A program made the position numbers and the translations under genes. 64,000 nucleotides of DNA from Elioraea sp. Yellowstone (lineage in GTDB: Bacteria; Pseudomonadota; Alphaproteobacteria; Acetobacterales; Acetobacteraceae), in the NCBI RefSeq assembly GCF_006704265.1, contig NZ_VIKA01000001.1, positions 38,201 through 102,200 of the forward strand, in the 5' to 3' direction. Below, one piece after another: positions 1 to 7,949 of this stretch; position 1 is the first letter of the stretch; each line of letters begins with the position of its first letter. The notes under the pieces were generated by a model. That model was not told the origin of the DNA. It made no database searches and saw only the letters and a program-made list of their open reading frames with translations.

Positions 1-446
1 GCGAACACCATGCAGGAAACACCCGCCTTCATGTCGTGGGCGCCGCGGCCATACATCCAGCCGTCGCGGATCACCGCGGCGTAGGGCGGATGGGTCCACA
101 TCTCGGACGGACCTTCCGGCACGACGTCGATATGGCCCTGCAGGATCAGGCTGCGCCCGGTCGGCGCCTCGGCGCGATGCGCAGCCACCACCTGCACCGA
201 GCCCGCGGGGTCCACGTCAACCATCGGGCTCGCCTTCGGGTGCGCAGCGAGCGGAACCTCGGCGAGGGTGAAGCGATCCACCGCATAGCCGCGCGCGGCG
301 AAGGCGCGGGCAAGCCAGTCCTGCAGGGGGGCTTCCGCTCCGCGCAGACTGGGGAAGCGGACGATGTCGGCGAGGAACGCGACCTCGCGGTCGAAGTTGG
401 CGTCCACCGCCGCAGCGAGGCGGGCGAGGATGGTGGCGTCGGGCAT
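1..446 (-). CDS. M20 family metallopeptidase (ArgE/DapE-like), C-terminus outside the window
   Basis: This is the N-terminal 148 residues or so of a zinc-dependent M20 deacylase/desuccinylase. The visible motif GHIDVVPEG is the first metal-binding block of ArgE/DapE enzymes (His and Asp ligands). It is followed by WTHPPY and by YGRGAHDMKAG, whose Asp bridges the two metals in the family. The family hydrolyses N-acyl amino acids such as N-acetylornithine or N-succinyl-diaminopimelate; which substrate applies cannot be told from half a gene. The ATG at 444-446 gives a start beginning MPDATILARL. The gene runs off the left edge, so its length and second metal-binding half are unseen. The next gene on the same strand ends 31 bases upstream, so it may be the tail of that operon. 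Confidence 0.85.
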   Translation of the reverse strand, partial: MPDATILARLAAAVDANFDREVAFLADIVRFPSLRGAEAPLQDWLARAFAARGYAVDRFTLAEVPLAAHPKASPMVDVDPAGSVQVVAAHRAEAPTGRSLILQGHIDVVPEGPSEMWTHPPYAAVIRDGWMYGRGAHDMKAGVSCMVF

Positions 447-477
447 GCGCGCACGCTCGCCCGCACGGCGCGGCCGG

Positions 478-813
478 TCAAGCCGTCGCGAGCAGCAGGA
501 CGCCGACCACGATCAGGGCGAGCCCGCCGATCTGCTGCAGGCCAGCCGGCTCGCCATAGACGAACCATCCCACCATGGCGACGATCACGTATTGCGTCGC
601 TGCGGCGGGAAAGGCGACCGAGACCGGGATGCCGCGCAGCGCGACGATGTAGAGCATCGCCGCCAGTCCGTAGAAGCCGAGGCCGAGGATCGTCGTCGGG
701 CGCATGAGCTGGGCGAACACGTCGCCCGGGCCCATCGCGCCCGCCTTCAGCAGGAGCTGCCCGACCACGCCGGCGACCAGCGCCGCGCCGAGCGACGCCC
801 AGTGCAGCGTCAC
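478..813 (-). CDS. Small EamA/SMR-like membrane protein
   Basis: A 111-residue protein made almost entirely of four hydrophobic helices, the size of one half of an EamA/DMT carrier or of ArnE/ArnF-type lipid-sugar flippase subunits. Visible features are a first helix GAALVAGVVGQLLLKAG and a last helix with GLALIVVGVLLLATA. It begins with GTG at 811-813, whose last two bases form part of the TGA stop of the glycosyltransferase gene (GTGA overlap), so the two are probably translationally coupled. In family terms, small EamA proteins next to a polyprenyl-phosphate glycosyltransferase often move the lipid-linked sugar across the inner membrane. That role is inferred from context, not seen directly. 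Confidence 0.75.
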   Translation of the reverse strand: MTLHWASLGAALVAGVVGQLLLKAGAMGPGDVFAQLMRPTTILGLGFYGLAAMLYIVALRGIPVSVAFPAAATQYVIVAMVGWFVYGEPAGLQQIGGLALIVVGVLLLATA

Positions 814-1793
814 CGCGCGTGGTCCGGCACGGTCGCGCGCACGACCGCGCGCACGATCCCCTGCGGCTTGCGGTTGCCGGTCTGGAACGTCCGGCCGAGA
901 TACTCGCCGACGATGCCGAGGATCACGAACTGTGCGGCCGAGAGCAGCAGCACCACGACCATGGTGCTGGCCCATCCCTCGGGCGGCTGGCCGAACAGGG
1001 CGTGGGCGATCACGTAGAGCGCGCCGATGCCGCCGATGGCACCCATCGCGAGGCCGAGGAACACGGCGAGCCGCAGGGGCAGCAGCGAGAAGTTGAAGGC
1101 GAGATTGAGCCAGAGCCGCACCAGGCGGCGCAGGGTATAGTTCGACCGCCCCTGGGCGCGCGGCAGGTGGCGCACCTCGAGCGTGCCGATCCGCTGCGTC
1201 ACCTGCATGATCAGCCCGTCCACATAGGGGAACGGGCCCTCGTAGCGGGTCACCCCGTCGATCACCAGCCGGCTCATGCAGCGGAACGAGGACAGGTAGA
1301 GTCCCTTCGGCTTGTCGATCAGCAGGTCGGCGACGCGGTTGGCGAAGCGGCTGCCGAGATTGCGCCAGGCGGCGTGCTGCTTCTCGGCGTAGGAGGTGTA
1401 GACCACGTCGTAGCCGCCGTCGCGGCAGTGCAGGAACAGCCTGACCACCTCCTCGGGCGGGTTCTGCAGGTCGTCGTCCATGGTGATCGCGTACTCGCCG
1501 CGCGCGTGCCTGAGCCCGGTCATCACCGCGTTGTGCTCGCCGTAATTGCGCGCGTGCTCGACATAGGTCACCGGCACGGCAGCGGTGGCCGCGAGCCGTC
1601 GGCAGACCGCGTCGCTGTCGTCCGGACTGCCGTCGTTCACCAGCACGATCTCGATCCCGCCCGGGATGTCGAGCCCGGCGAGCGCGGCGACCAGCTCGCC
1701 GATCGTGGCCGCGCCGTTGTAGACGGGAATGACGATGGACAGGGCCGGCGTGGTCTCGTGGGGCAGCGGCCCCGAGGACGTGATCTGCAGCAT
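810..1793 (-). CDS. Polyprenyl-phosphate glycosyltransferase, GT2 family (GtrB/ArnC/DPM-like)
   Basis: A 327-residue inner-membrane glycosyltransferase. The N-terminal GT-A domain opens with LSIVIPVYNG, carries the nucleotide-binding LVNDGSPDDS near residue 55, and has the metal-binding MDDDLQNPPE near residue 105. The C-terminal third has two strong transmembrane helices (around 235-260 and 275-300), the arrangement of GtrB and ArnC, which load a sugar from a nucleotide donor onto undecaprenyl phosphate. It lies between a methyltransferase (25-base gap) and a small EamA protein (4-base overlap). The three look like a mini-operon for modifying a lipid-linked sugar used in lipopolysaccharide or another envelope glycan. 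The sugar is unknown. Confidence 0.88.
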   Translation of the reverse strand: MLQITSSGPLPHETTPALSIVIPVYNGAATIGELVAALAGLDIPGGIEIVLVNDGSPDDSDAVCRRLAATAAVPVTYVEHARNYGEHNAVMTGLRHARGEYAITMDDDLQNPPEEVVRLFLHCRDGGYDVVYTSYAEKQHAAWRNLGSRFANRVADLLIDKPKGLYLSSFRCMSRLVIDGVTRYEGPFPYVDGLIMQVTQRIGTLEVRHLPRAQGRSNYTLRRLVRLWLNLAFNFSLLPLRLAVFLGLAMGAIGGIGALYVIAHALFGQPPEGWASTMVVVLLLSAAQFVILGIVGEYLGRTFQTGNRKPQGIVRAVVRATVPDHAR

Positions 1794-1817
1794 GCTCTGG
1801 CGGTCCCGGTGGTCTCC

Positions 1818-2561
1818 TCACGGACGACGGGCGATCGCGAGCAGCGACCCGCCGGCAGGAAAGCGCACGCCCAGCCGGGCGAGCGCCGCTTCTGTCTCCG
1901 TAACGGCGCGGAAGATCGCATCGATCGGTGGCGAAAAGGGGGCGACGTCCGATGCCTCGGCGCCGCGGAAGCGCCCCAGCACCTTCCGCTGCACCACCAT
2001 CAGCGGCAGCAGCAGGCTGTTCCAGTAGCCGAGCGCGATCGGCCGGAACCCCGCGCCCTCGAGCAGCCCGCGCAGCCCCGCGCGGTCGTAGCGCCGTGCG
2101 TTGTGCACGCGCCGGTCATGGGCGGAGAGCAGCCAGCGATGCGCGGGCAGGTTGAGCACCAGGACGCCGCCGGGCGCCAGCACGCGGCGCAGCTCCGCCA
2201 GTGCGGCCGCCTCCTCCACCAGCCGGTGGCAGAGCACGTCGCAGGAAACCGCCGCGCCGAAGCGTCCGTCCCCGAAGGGCAGGGCGTCGATCGAGCCGAC
2301 CGCCACCGCCGCGCCCGGCACCTTCCGCCTCGCCCGGCGTGCCGCTTCGGCGGCGACATCCACGCCGACCAGCTGCCGCGTCGGGAAGGCGTCCGCGAGC
2401 CGGCGCAGCAGCCCGCCCGTGCCGCAGCCGGCGTCCAGCAGCGGCAGGCCGGGATCGCCCGGGTTCCGGCGCAGCGCCGCGAGCACGCGGTGATGGAGCG
2501 CGCGATACCACCACATCGCGTCCTCCACCCTGTCCATCCGCTCGTACTCGTCGGGTTCCAT
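1818..2561 (-). CDS. Class I SAM-dependent methyltransferase
   Basis: A 247-residue Rossmann-fold methyltransferase. Motif I is LLDAGCGTGGLLRRL near residue 50, followed by VGVDVAAEA (motif II), IDALPFGDGRFGAAVSCDVL and the post-II segment LRRVLAPGGVLVLNLPAH. This is the methyltransferase-11 pattern used on small molecules, sugars or lipids. The chosen ATG at 2559-2561 gives MEPDEYERMD; reading further upstream in frame runs into sequence without protein character. It is first in a same-strand group with the glycosyltransferase and the EamA protein, so methylation of a sugar or lipid-linked sugar is a reasonable but unproven role. It is divergent from the acyl-CoA hydratase-like gene. Confidence 0.82.
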   Translation of the reverse strand: MEPDEYERMDRVEDAMWWYRALHHRVLAALRRNPGDPGLPLLDAGCGTGGLLRRLADAFPTRQLVGVDVAAEAARRARRKVPGAAVAVGSIDALPFGDGRFGAAVSCDVLCHRLVEEAAALAELRRVLAPGGVLVLNLPAHRWLLSAHDRRVHNARRYDRAGLRGLLEGAGFRPIALGYWNSLLLPLMVVQRKVLGRFRGAEASDVAPFSPPIDAIFRAVTETEAALARLGVRFPAGGSLLAIARRP

Positions 2562-2639
2562 CCGGCTGCCCCGCCTTCCCCCCTGGCCGAAGCGGCGTTG
2601 TCGCGCTACCCGCTCGGGACTGGCAAGGGAGCGAGGAGC

Positions 2640-3485
2640 ATGGGCGAGGACCTGCAGGCCTGGGTCGGGCGGAGCGAGGCGGCGGAGGACTGCATCGACA
2701 GGCTCCGGCTCGCGGGCTTCGCGGCCACGCTGGACCGGCCGCTCGAGGAGGTCGCGCCGGGCGGGCGGCTGCCGCCGCTCTGGCACTGGATGTACTTCCA
2801 GCACTGGGTGCCCCGCTCGGGGCTCGGCGAGGACGGACACCCCAGGCGCGGCGGGTTCCTGCCGCCGGTGCACCACCTGCCGCGCCGGATGTGGGCGGGC
2901 GGGCGCGTGACGTTCCACGACGACCTCCTCGCCGGCGAGCGGATCGGGCGCGTCAGCACCATCACCGCGATCCGCGAGACGTCCGGTTCGACCGGGCCGC
3001 TCGTGTTCGTCACCGTGCGCCACGTCGTCTCCGGACCGCGCGGCGTGGCGATCGAGGAGGAGCAGGACATCGTCTATCGCGGCCTTGCGGGGGCGGCCGT
3101 GAAGCCGGGAACACCCGCCCCGCCGCTGCCCGATGGCGCCTTCACGGAGACCGTCATCCCCGACCCGGTGATGCTGTTCCGCTACTCGGCACTCACCGGC
3201 AACGGGCACCGCATCCACTACGACCGGCGCTACGTCACCGAGGTCGAGGGCTATCCCGGGCTGATCGTGCACGGACCATTGCAGGCGACGCTGATGGCCG
3301 GGCTGCTGCTGCGCGCCCGGCCGGGGCGGCGCCTGGCACGGATCGCCTATCGTGGCGTCCGGCCGCTGTTCGACCTCGCGCCGTTCACCGTCGCCGGTGC
3401 CGAAGCGGGCGGGACGGCCCAGCTCTGGGTGCACGACGCCGAGGGGTGCGTCACGATGCAGGCGGAGGCGAGCCTCGCCGCTTGA
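2640..3485 (+). CDS. MaoC-type/FAS1-like dehydratase (mesaconyl-C4-CoA hydratase-like)
   Basis: A 281-residue double hot-dog protein. The N-terminal half carries RMWAGGRVTFHDDLLAGERI; the C-terminal half carries the hydratase signature FRYSALTGNGHRIHYDRRY and then GLIVHGPLQATLM. This is the pattern of the HTD2/FAS1-like dehydratase group that includes mesaconyl-C4-CoA and itaconyl-CoA hydratases, which add water to branched C4/C5 enoyl-CoA esters. The ATG at 2640 is preceded by GCGAGGAGC. Downstream on the same strand, 76 bases on, is a TAXI-type transporter, which hints that the substrate may be an imported organic acid. The exact CoA ester cannot be read from sequence. Confidence 0.8.
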   Translation: MGEDLQAWVGRSEAAEDCIDRLRLAGFAATLDRPLEEVAPGGRLPPLWHWMYFQHWVPRSGLGEDGHPRRGGFLPPVHHLPRRMWAGGRVTFHDDLLAGERIGRVSTITAIRETSGSTGPLVFVTVRHVVSGPRGVAIEEEQDIVYRGLAGAAVKPGTPAPPLPDGAFTETVIPDPVMLFRYSALTGNGHRIHYDRRYVTEVEGYPGLIVHGPLQATLMAGLLLRARPGRRLARIAYRGVRPLFDLAPFTVAGAEAGGTAQLWVHDAEGCVTMQAEASLAA

Positions 3486-3561
3486 CCCCGAAGCAGCGCG
3501 CCCGTTGAATGGCTGGCAGTGGCCGCAGGCCGCCGGTCAAGCCGCGTTCAGGGAGGAAATG

Positions 3562-4503
3562 ATGAGGCTCGGACTGAAGACGACCGCACTTGCCGTCGTG
3601 CTGCTGACGGCGCCGCTGACAGGGGCCGATGCGCAGACGATGCGCTTCATGACCGGCCCGCAGGGCGGCGTCTGGGTGCCGCTGGGCGGTGCGCTCAAGA
3701 ACATGTGGGAACAGGCGATTCCGGGCATCTCCGTCACCGCGATGCCGGGCGCGGGGGTCGCCAACATCCGTGGCGTGGACGAGGGGCGCGCGCAGATCGG
3801 CTTCGGCAACTCGATCACCACCGTGGACGGGCTGAACGGCGCGCCGCCCTTCCCGCGCAAGGTCACCAAGGTCTGCAATCTGGCGACGCTCTACCCGCAG
3901 TACTTCCAGATGATCGCGCTGGCGACTGCCGGCGTGAACCGCGTGGAGGATCTGCGCGGCAAGCAGGTGGTGATCCAGCCGCGCGGCAACACCGCCGAGG
4001 TGGTGACGGCGCAGATCCTGCAGGTCGCGGGGCTGACCTACAACGACATCCGTCCCAACTTCCAGGCCTCCTACACCGACGCGGTCGGGCTTCTGCGCGA
4101 CGGCAATGCGGATGCCTTCACGCTCGGCACCGCGATCCCGGCGAGTTCGGTGATGGACCTCGCCTCGGCGCGCGACATCAAGGTGGTCGACCTCGCCCCC
4201 TACATCGAGGGGCTGCGCAAGCTCAATCCCGGTTTCGTCGGTGTGCCGATCCCGGCCGGGACCTATCCGAAGCAGACCCAGACCGTGACGGTGCCGGGCT
4301 ATTTCACCCATGTCGTGGTGTCGTGCGACCTGCCGGAGGCGATGGTGCATGACATGGTGAAGACGATGGCGTCCAATGTCGATGCGATGGCGGCAGTGTT
4401 CGGCGGCATCCGCGGCCTGACACCGAAGCAGATGGCGATGGACATCGGCGTGCCGCTGCACCCGGGCGCGGAGCGCTTCTACAAGCAGGCCGGCGCGCTC
4501 TGA
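3562..4503 (+). CDS. TAXI family TRAP transporter solute-binding protein
   Basis: A periplasmic substrate-binding protein of about 313 residues. A clear signal peptide (hydrophobic TALAVVLLTAPLTG, cleavage after ADA) precedes mature sequence starting QTMRFMTGPQGGVW. The block GGVWVPLGGALKNMWE, the GRAQIGFGNS segment and DLRGKQVVIQPRGN are typical of TAXI proteins, which feed TRAP permeases with organic acids or amino acids. Two ATG codons sit at 3559 and 3562; the second is preferred because the GGGAGG ribosome site at 3551-3556 is better spaced from it. The fused permease follows 16 bases downstream, so both form one transport unit. The substrate is not evident. Confidence 0.9.
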   Translation: MRLGLKTTALAVVLLTAPLTGADAQTMRFMTGPQGGVWVPLGGALKNMWEQAIPGISVTAMPGAGVANIRGVDEGRAQIGFGNSITTVDGLNGAPPFPRKVTKVCNLATLYPQYFQMIALATAGVNRVEDLRGKQVVIQPRGNTAEVVTAQILQVAGLTYNDIRPNFQASYTDAVGLLRDGNADAFTLGTAIPASSVMDLASARDIKVVDLAPYIEGLRKLNPGFVGVPIPAGTYPKQTQTVTVPGYFTHVVVSCDLPEAMVHDMVKTMASNVDAMAAVFGGIRGLTPKQMAMDIGVPLHPGAERFYKQAGAL

Positions 4504-4519
4504 CCCGGAGGCGTGCCGC

Positions 4520-6388
4520 GTGGCCACGACATATGCCCGGGGCGTCGGCCTGCTCACGGCCGTCGTCGCGGTCGCGATGTCGCTCTATCACATGTGGACC
4601 ACCGCCTTCGGCCCTCCGGAGGCGGTGTTCTTCCGCGGCACGCATCTGATCTTCGCCTTCGCGCTGGTCTTCCTGACCCAGCCGCTCAGGCAGCGCAGGA
4701 CGCCGGGGATCGAGGACTGGATCCTGCTCCTGCTGGCCATCGGCAGCGTCGGCTGGCTGTTCTTCGACTACCAGCGCATCGTCTTCCGCATCATCTACAT
4801 CGACGCGCCCGAGCCGGCCGACTGGTTCTGGGGCTGGACCTGCGTGCTCCTGGTCATGGAGGCGACGCGGCGGGTGATCGGCTGGGCCCTGCCGGCGACC
4901 GCGCTGGTCTTCCTGGTGCTGGCGCTGACGGTGCTGGATGTCGAGCTGCCGGTGCTGCTCGACCAGCTCTATCTGACGACCGAAGGCATCTTCGGCTCCA
5001 CGCTCGGCGTCTCGGCCGGTTTCGTGGTGGTGTTCGTGCTGTTCGGCGCCTTCATGGAACGCTCGGGCGTCGGCCGTCTGTTCATGGACTTCGCGCTGGC
5101 GCTGACCGGGCGGTCGGTCGGCGGGCCCGGCAAGGTCGCGGTGATCTCGTCCTCGCTGTTCGGCTCGGTCTCCGGCTCGGCGGTGGCGAACGTCATGGTG
5201 ACGGGCCAGGTCACCATCCCGCTGATGAAGCGCACAGGCTTCCGGCCGCAATTCGCCGCCGCGGTGGAGGCCGTAGCCTCCACGGGCGGGCAGATCATGC
5301 CGCCGATCATGGGCGCTGCGGCCTTCGTGATGGCCGAGTTCCTGCAGGTCCAGTATCTCGAGGTCATCACCTGGGCGCTCCTGCCGGCGCTGCTGTTCTA
5401 CGTCGCGGCATTCGGCGCGGTGCATTTCGAGGCGAAGCGCACGGGGCTGCGCGGCCTCTCGGGCGAGGATGTGCCGAAGCTCAGCCGGGTGCTCGGCGCG
5501 AGCGGGCATCTCTTCATCCCCATCTTCATCATCCTCGCCGGTCTGTTCCTCGGCTACTCCGCGCCGCTCTCGGCGCTCGCGGGCACGCTCGCCTGCTTCC
5601 CGGTCGCCGCGCTCAGCGCCAACTCGCGCGAGACGGTGACGCTGCACAACGTCTGGGCGGCGTTGGTCGAGGGGGCGAGGGGAGCGCTCGGTGTCGCGAT
5701 GGCCTGTGCCTGCGCAGGGATCGTGATCGGCGTGATCACGATCTCCGGCCTCGGCATCATCTTCACCCAGTTCGTGCTGGCGGCGGCGCAGAACAGCCTG
5801 ATCCTCGCGCTGGTGCTGACGATGGTGGCGGGGATCATCCTCGGCATGGGGATGCCGACCACGCCGGCCTACATCGTCATGGTGGCCCTGCTGGTGCCGG
5901 CGGTGATCAAGCTCGGTGTGGTGGAGCCGGCCGCGCATCTCTTCGCCTTCTACTTCGCGATCCTCTCCGCGATCACACCGCCAGTGGCACTCGCCGTCTT
6001 CGCCGCGGCGGGGCTTGCCAAGTCCGACCTGTGGCAGTCGGGCTTGGCGGCAGTGAAGATGGGCGCGGCGGGGTTCATCGTGCCGTTCATGTTCGTCTAC
6101 TCGCCGTCGCTGCTGCTGATCGGCGACTGGATCGATATCCTGCACGCGTCGTTGACCGCGACCGCCGGCTGCCTGCTGCTGGCGGCAGGGCTGCACGGCT
6201 ATCTGATCGCGCGGGCGACCTGGCTCGAGCGCGCGCTGTCGATCGCCGCTGCGTTGACCCTGATCAAGCCGGGCTGGCTGACCGACATGATCGGCATCGG
6301 TCTTGCGGCTCTGGTGGTGGCGATGCAGTTCGCGACACGCCGGCGCAAGGCGGCAGCCGCCGCGCCGTCGCGATTGCCGCTTCCGTAG
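4520..6388 (+). CDS. TRAP transporter permease, fused small and large subunits (TAXI type)
   Basis: A 622-residue polytopic membrane protein combining the four-helix (DctQ-like) and twelve-helix (DctM-like) parts of a sodium-dependent TRAP importer. The first about 110 residues hold the short-subunit helices. The large-subunit part includes SGSAVANVMVTGQVTIPLMK and STGGQIMPPIMGAAAF, the most conserved segment of this permease type. A second inverted-repeat copy is at GMPTTPAYIVMVALLVPAVIK and ITPPVALAVFAAAGLAK. The start is GTG at 4520, 16 bases after the binding protein. Length and organisation are normal for TAXI systems. A strong GC hairpin follows the stop. Confidence 0.92.
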   Translation: MATTYARGVGLLTAVVAVAMSLYHMWTTAFGPPEAVFFRGTHLIFAFALVFLTQPLRQRRTPGIEDWILLLLAIGSVGWLFFDYQRIVFRIIYIDAPEPADWFWGWTCVLLVMEATRRVIGWALPATALVFLVLALTVLDVELPVLLDQLYLTTEGIFGSTLGVSAGFVVVFVLFGAFMERSGVGRLFMDFALALTGRSVGGPGKVAVISSSLFGSVSGSAVANVMVTGQVTIPLMKRTGFRPQFAAAVEAVASTGGQIMPPIMGAAAFVMAEFLQVQYLEVITWALLPALLFYVAAFGAVHFEAKRTGLRGLSGEDVPKLSRVLGASGHLFIPIFIILAGLFLGYSAPLSALAGTLACFPVAALSANSRETVTLHNVWAALVEGARGALGVAMACACAGIVIGVITISGLGIIFTQFVLAAAQNSLILALVLTMVAGIILGMGMPTTPAYIVMVALLVPAVIKLGVVEPAAHLFAFYFAILSAITPPVALAVFAAAGLAKSDLWQSGLAAVKMGAAGFIVPFMFVYSPSLLLIGDWIDILHASLTATAGCLLLAAGLHGYLIARATWLERALSIAAALTLIKPGWLTDMIGIGLAALVVAMQFATRRRKAAAAAPSRLPLP

Positions 6389-6389
6389 C

Positions 6390-6412
6390 GAGGGGCGCCG
6401 GAGGGCGGCGCC
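6390..6412. terminator. GC-rich hairpin between convergent genes
   Basis: A perfect 8-base-pair stem, GGGGCGCC at 6390-6397 and GGCGCCCC at 6405-6412, with a 7-base loop. It lies two bases after the TRAP permease stop and 12 bases before the end of the convergent VOC gene, so it could terminate both. There is no T-run, which is common in GC-rich genomes. Confidence 0.5.
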
Positions 6413-6424
6413 CCGCTTGGTGTC

Positions 6425-6856
6425 TCAGGCGGCGGGTTCGTCGATCGCCCAGGCGAGGCCGAAGGGGTCGCGCAGCACGCCCCAGCGGTCGCCCCAGAAC
6501 TGGCGCTCGAAGGGCACCGTCACCGTGCAGCCGGCGGCGACGGCGCGTGACCACCAGGCATCGCCGTCGGCGACGACGAGCTGGAGGTGGAAGCCCTGCG
6601 GCTCGACCGCGGGCGCCTCCGCGCAGCCGCCGTGGTCGGTCATCATCAGGCAGCCGCCGTTGACCTCAATCTGCACGTGCAGGAAGCGGCCGGGATTCTG
6701 CTGATCCGGGAAGCGGCCGAGATCGCGCGCACCGAAGGCGCGGGCGTAGAACGCGGCCGCCTCGCCGGCGCGGCCATTCATGGCGAGATAGGGAATGACG
6801 CCGTTCATCACGCCGGCATCGGGGCGGGCGGCGGCCTGGATGGTATCCTCGGGCAT
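6425..6856 (-). CDS. VOC family protein, PhnB/glyoxalase-like
   Basis: A 143-residue protein of the vicinal oxygen chelate fold, PhnB-like subgroup. It has the typical opening VIPYLAMNGRAGEAAAFYARAFGA, the middle block LHVQIEVNGG, and the closing WGDRWGVLRDPFGLAWAI. These proteins are small dimeric metal-binding or substrate-binding proteins; the catalysed reaction is usually unknown. The ATG at 6856 has AAAGGA eight bases upstream. An alternative in-frame ATG at 6970 would add a 38-residue arginine-rich hydrophobic leader, but it lacks a comparable ribosome site. It is transcribed away from a MarR regulator and may be its target. Confidence 0.8.
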   Translation of the reverse strand: MPEDTIQAAARPDAGVMNGVIPYLAMNGRAGEAAAFYARAFGARDLGRFPDQQNPGRFLHVQIEVNGGCLMMTDHGGCAEAPAVEPQGFHLQLVVADGDAWWSRAVAAGCTVTVPFERQFWGDRWGVLRDPFGLAWAIDEPAA

Positions 6857-7083
6857 CGTGGGTGTCCTTTGTCGTGGAAGAATCGGATCGCGGCGCGCGT
6901 CACGCCGCAAGCGCGCGGCGGCGAGCGCGGTCAGTGCCGCCGCTCCTGCCGCAATGATGCGGCGGCGCATCGTACGGGACGCTCTGCCTCGTGCGCGCGC
7001 CGCGCTCCGGCTCGTCTTGCCATCCTCGTCCCTTTCGCGCCCGTTCCGCCGTGGCATGATGGTGCTGGACGCAACCATCAGCC

Positions 7084-7112
7084 TTGACAGAAGGCTTGAT
7101 ATCAACATATCT
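7084..7112 (+). promoter_or_regulatory. Probable marR promoter/operator with a 10-base palindrome
   Basis: TTGACA at 7084-7089 is a perfect -35 hexamer. The perfect palindrome TTGATATCAA occupies 7096-7105, just 12 bases before the marR start codon. A weak ATATCT lies 17 bases after the -35. MarR dimers typically bind AT-rich palindromes of this kind and repress their own promoter. The short distance to the ATG would give a nearly leaderless transcript. Confidence 0.55.
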
Positions 7113-7117
7113 GGGCC

Positions 7118-7564
7118 ATGTCAAACCCCGCAGACGTGCCGCGCGAGACGGCGCTGCATGTGCGTGATCAGTGTCTGTGCCTGCACGCGCAGCGGGCGGC
7201 ACGGACGCTCGCGCGGCGCTTCGACGAGGCGTTCCGCCCGCTCGGCCTGACGAACGGGCAATTCTCGCTGATGATGGCGCTGAGTGGGCCGGAACCGCCG
7301 CCGATGGGGCGCATCGCCAGATTCCTGGCGATGGACCGCACGACCCTGACGGCGGCGCTGAAGCCTCTCGAGCGGCGCGGCCTCGTCGAGGTGCGGCCGC
7401 ATCCGACGGACCGGCGCAGCCGCGTGCTGCTGCTGACGCGCGCGGGGCGGGCGCTGCTCGCACGCGCGGTGCCGATCTGGTGCGAGACGCATCGCGAGGT
7501 CGAGAGCGTGCTCGCGCAGGGCGAGGCCGACAGGCTGCGTGCCGCGCTCCAACTGCTGTCCTAG
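7118..7564 (+). CDS. MarR family transcriptional regulator
   Basis: A 148-residue winged-helix regulator. The core is LTNGQFSLMMAL, then IARFLAMDRTTLTAALKPLERRGLVEVRP (helix-turn-helix) and the wing HPTDRRSRVLLLTRAGRALL. Near the N-terminus two cysteines (Cys19 and Cys21, in DQCLCL) sit close to where OhrR-type MarR proteins carry their redox-sensing cysteine, so peroxide or electrophile sensing is possible but unproven. The palindrome at 7096-7105 lies directly upstream and is probably its operator. The divergent VOC gene is the most likely second target. No dedicated ribosome site is obvious before the ATG, consistent with a leaderless mRNA. Confidence 0.88.
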   Translation: MSNPADVPRETALHVRDQCLCLHAQRAARTLARRFDEAFRPLGLTNGQFSLMMALSGPEPPPMGRIARFLAMDRTTLTAALKPLERRGLVEVRPHPTDRRSRVLLLTRAGRALLARAVPIWCETHREVESVLAQGEADRLRAALQLLS

Positions 7565-7949
7565 AAGCCCGTTCAGACCGTTCGGAGCCTTCGGTCCAAG
7601 GTCTGCCGACCTTCCGCGTGCTCTGCGCGTGACGGGCCCGTCGGCGCCTCGTCCGGCATCCGCGATCCGAGCGTCGGTGCCAGGTGACGGATGTGCGGTC
7701 TGGCGGACGTGCTGCGCGCAGTCTGCCTCGATGCGGGGACGCGCGGGCGGTCGCAGGGCGCATGACGGCCGTCCGCCTCGCCTCCCGCGAATGAGCCGGG
7801 GGCATGATCCCGGCCCGGACAGTCGCCCGCAGGGCGGCCTTCGCCCCTCGCGCGCGCGGCGGCGTGAGCCGCGCCGGTCCGGGGTATGAAGGGCGGGGGC
7901 GCGCTGCTATGGTCCGCGCCCTTTCCCGACCCAGACGCACGAGCGACCG
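7565..7949. other. Intergenic region of 385 bases with no supported gene
   Basis: No reading frame here has protein character. A short perfect dyad, AAGGTC-TGCC-GACCTT at 7598-7613, follows the marR stop by about 34 bases and could be a weak terminator or binding site. The yajC promoter should lie in the last 100 bases but no convincing -35/-10 pair is visible. Confidence 0.4.

Noticed and set aside
819..2639. Upstream extension of the hydratase-like frame back to 819
   Set aside because: The extension runs antisense through the glycosyltransferase and methyltransferase genes and lacks protein character; the ATG at 2640 has a good ribosome site.
4304..6196. Long minus-strand open frame opposite the TRAP permease
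   Set aside because: Its translation is His/Arg/Gln/Asp-rich repeat-like sequence typical of antisense to membrane-protein codons.
6857..6970. Longer VOC protein with an arginine-rich hydrophobic leader starting at 6970
   Set aside because: No good ribosome site at 6970, whereas AAAGGA is well placed before the ATG at 6856, and VOC proteins of this group lack leaders.
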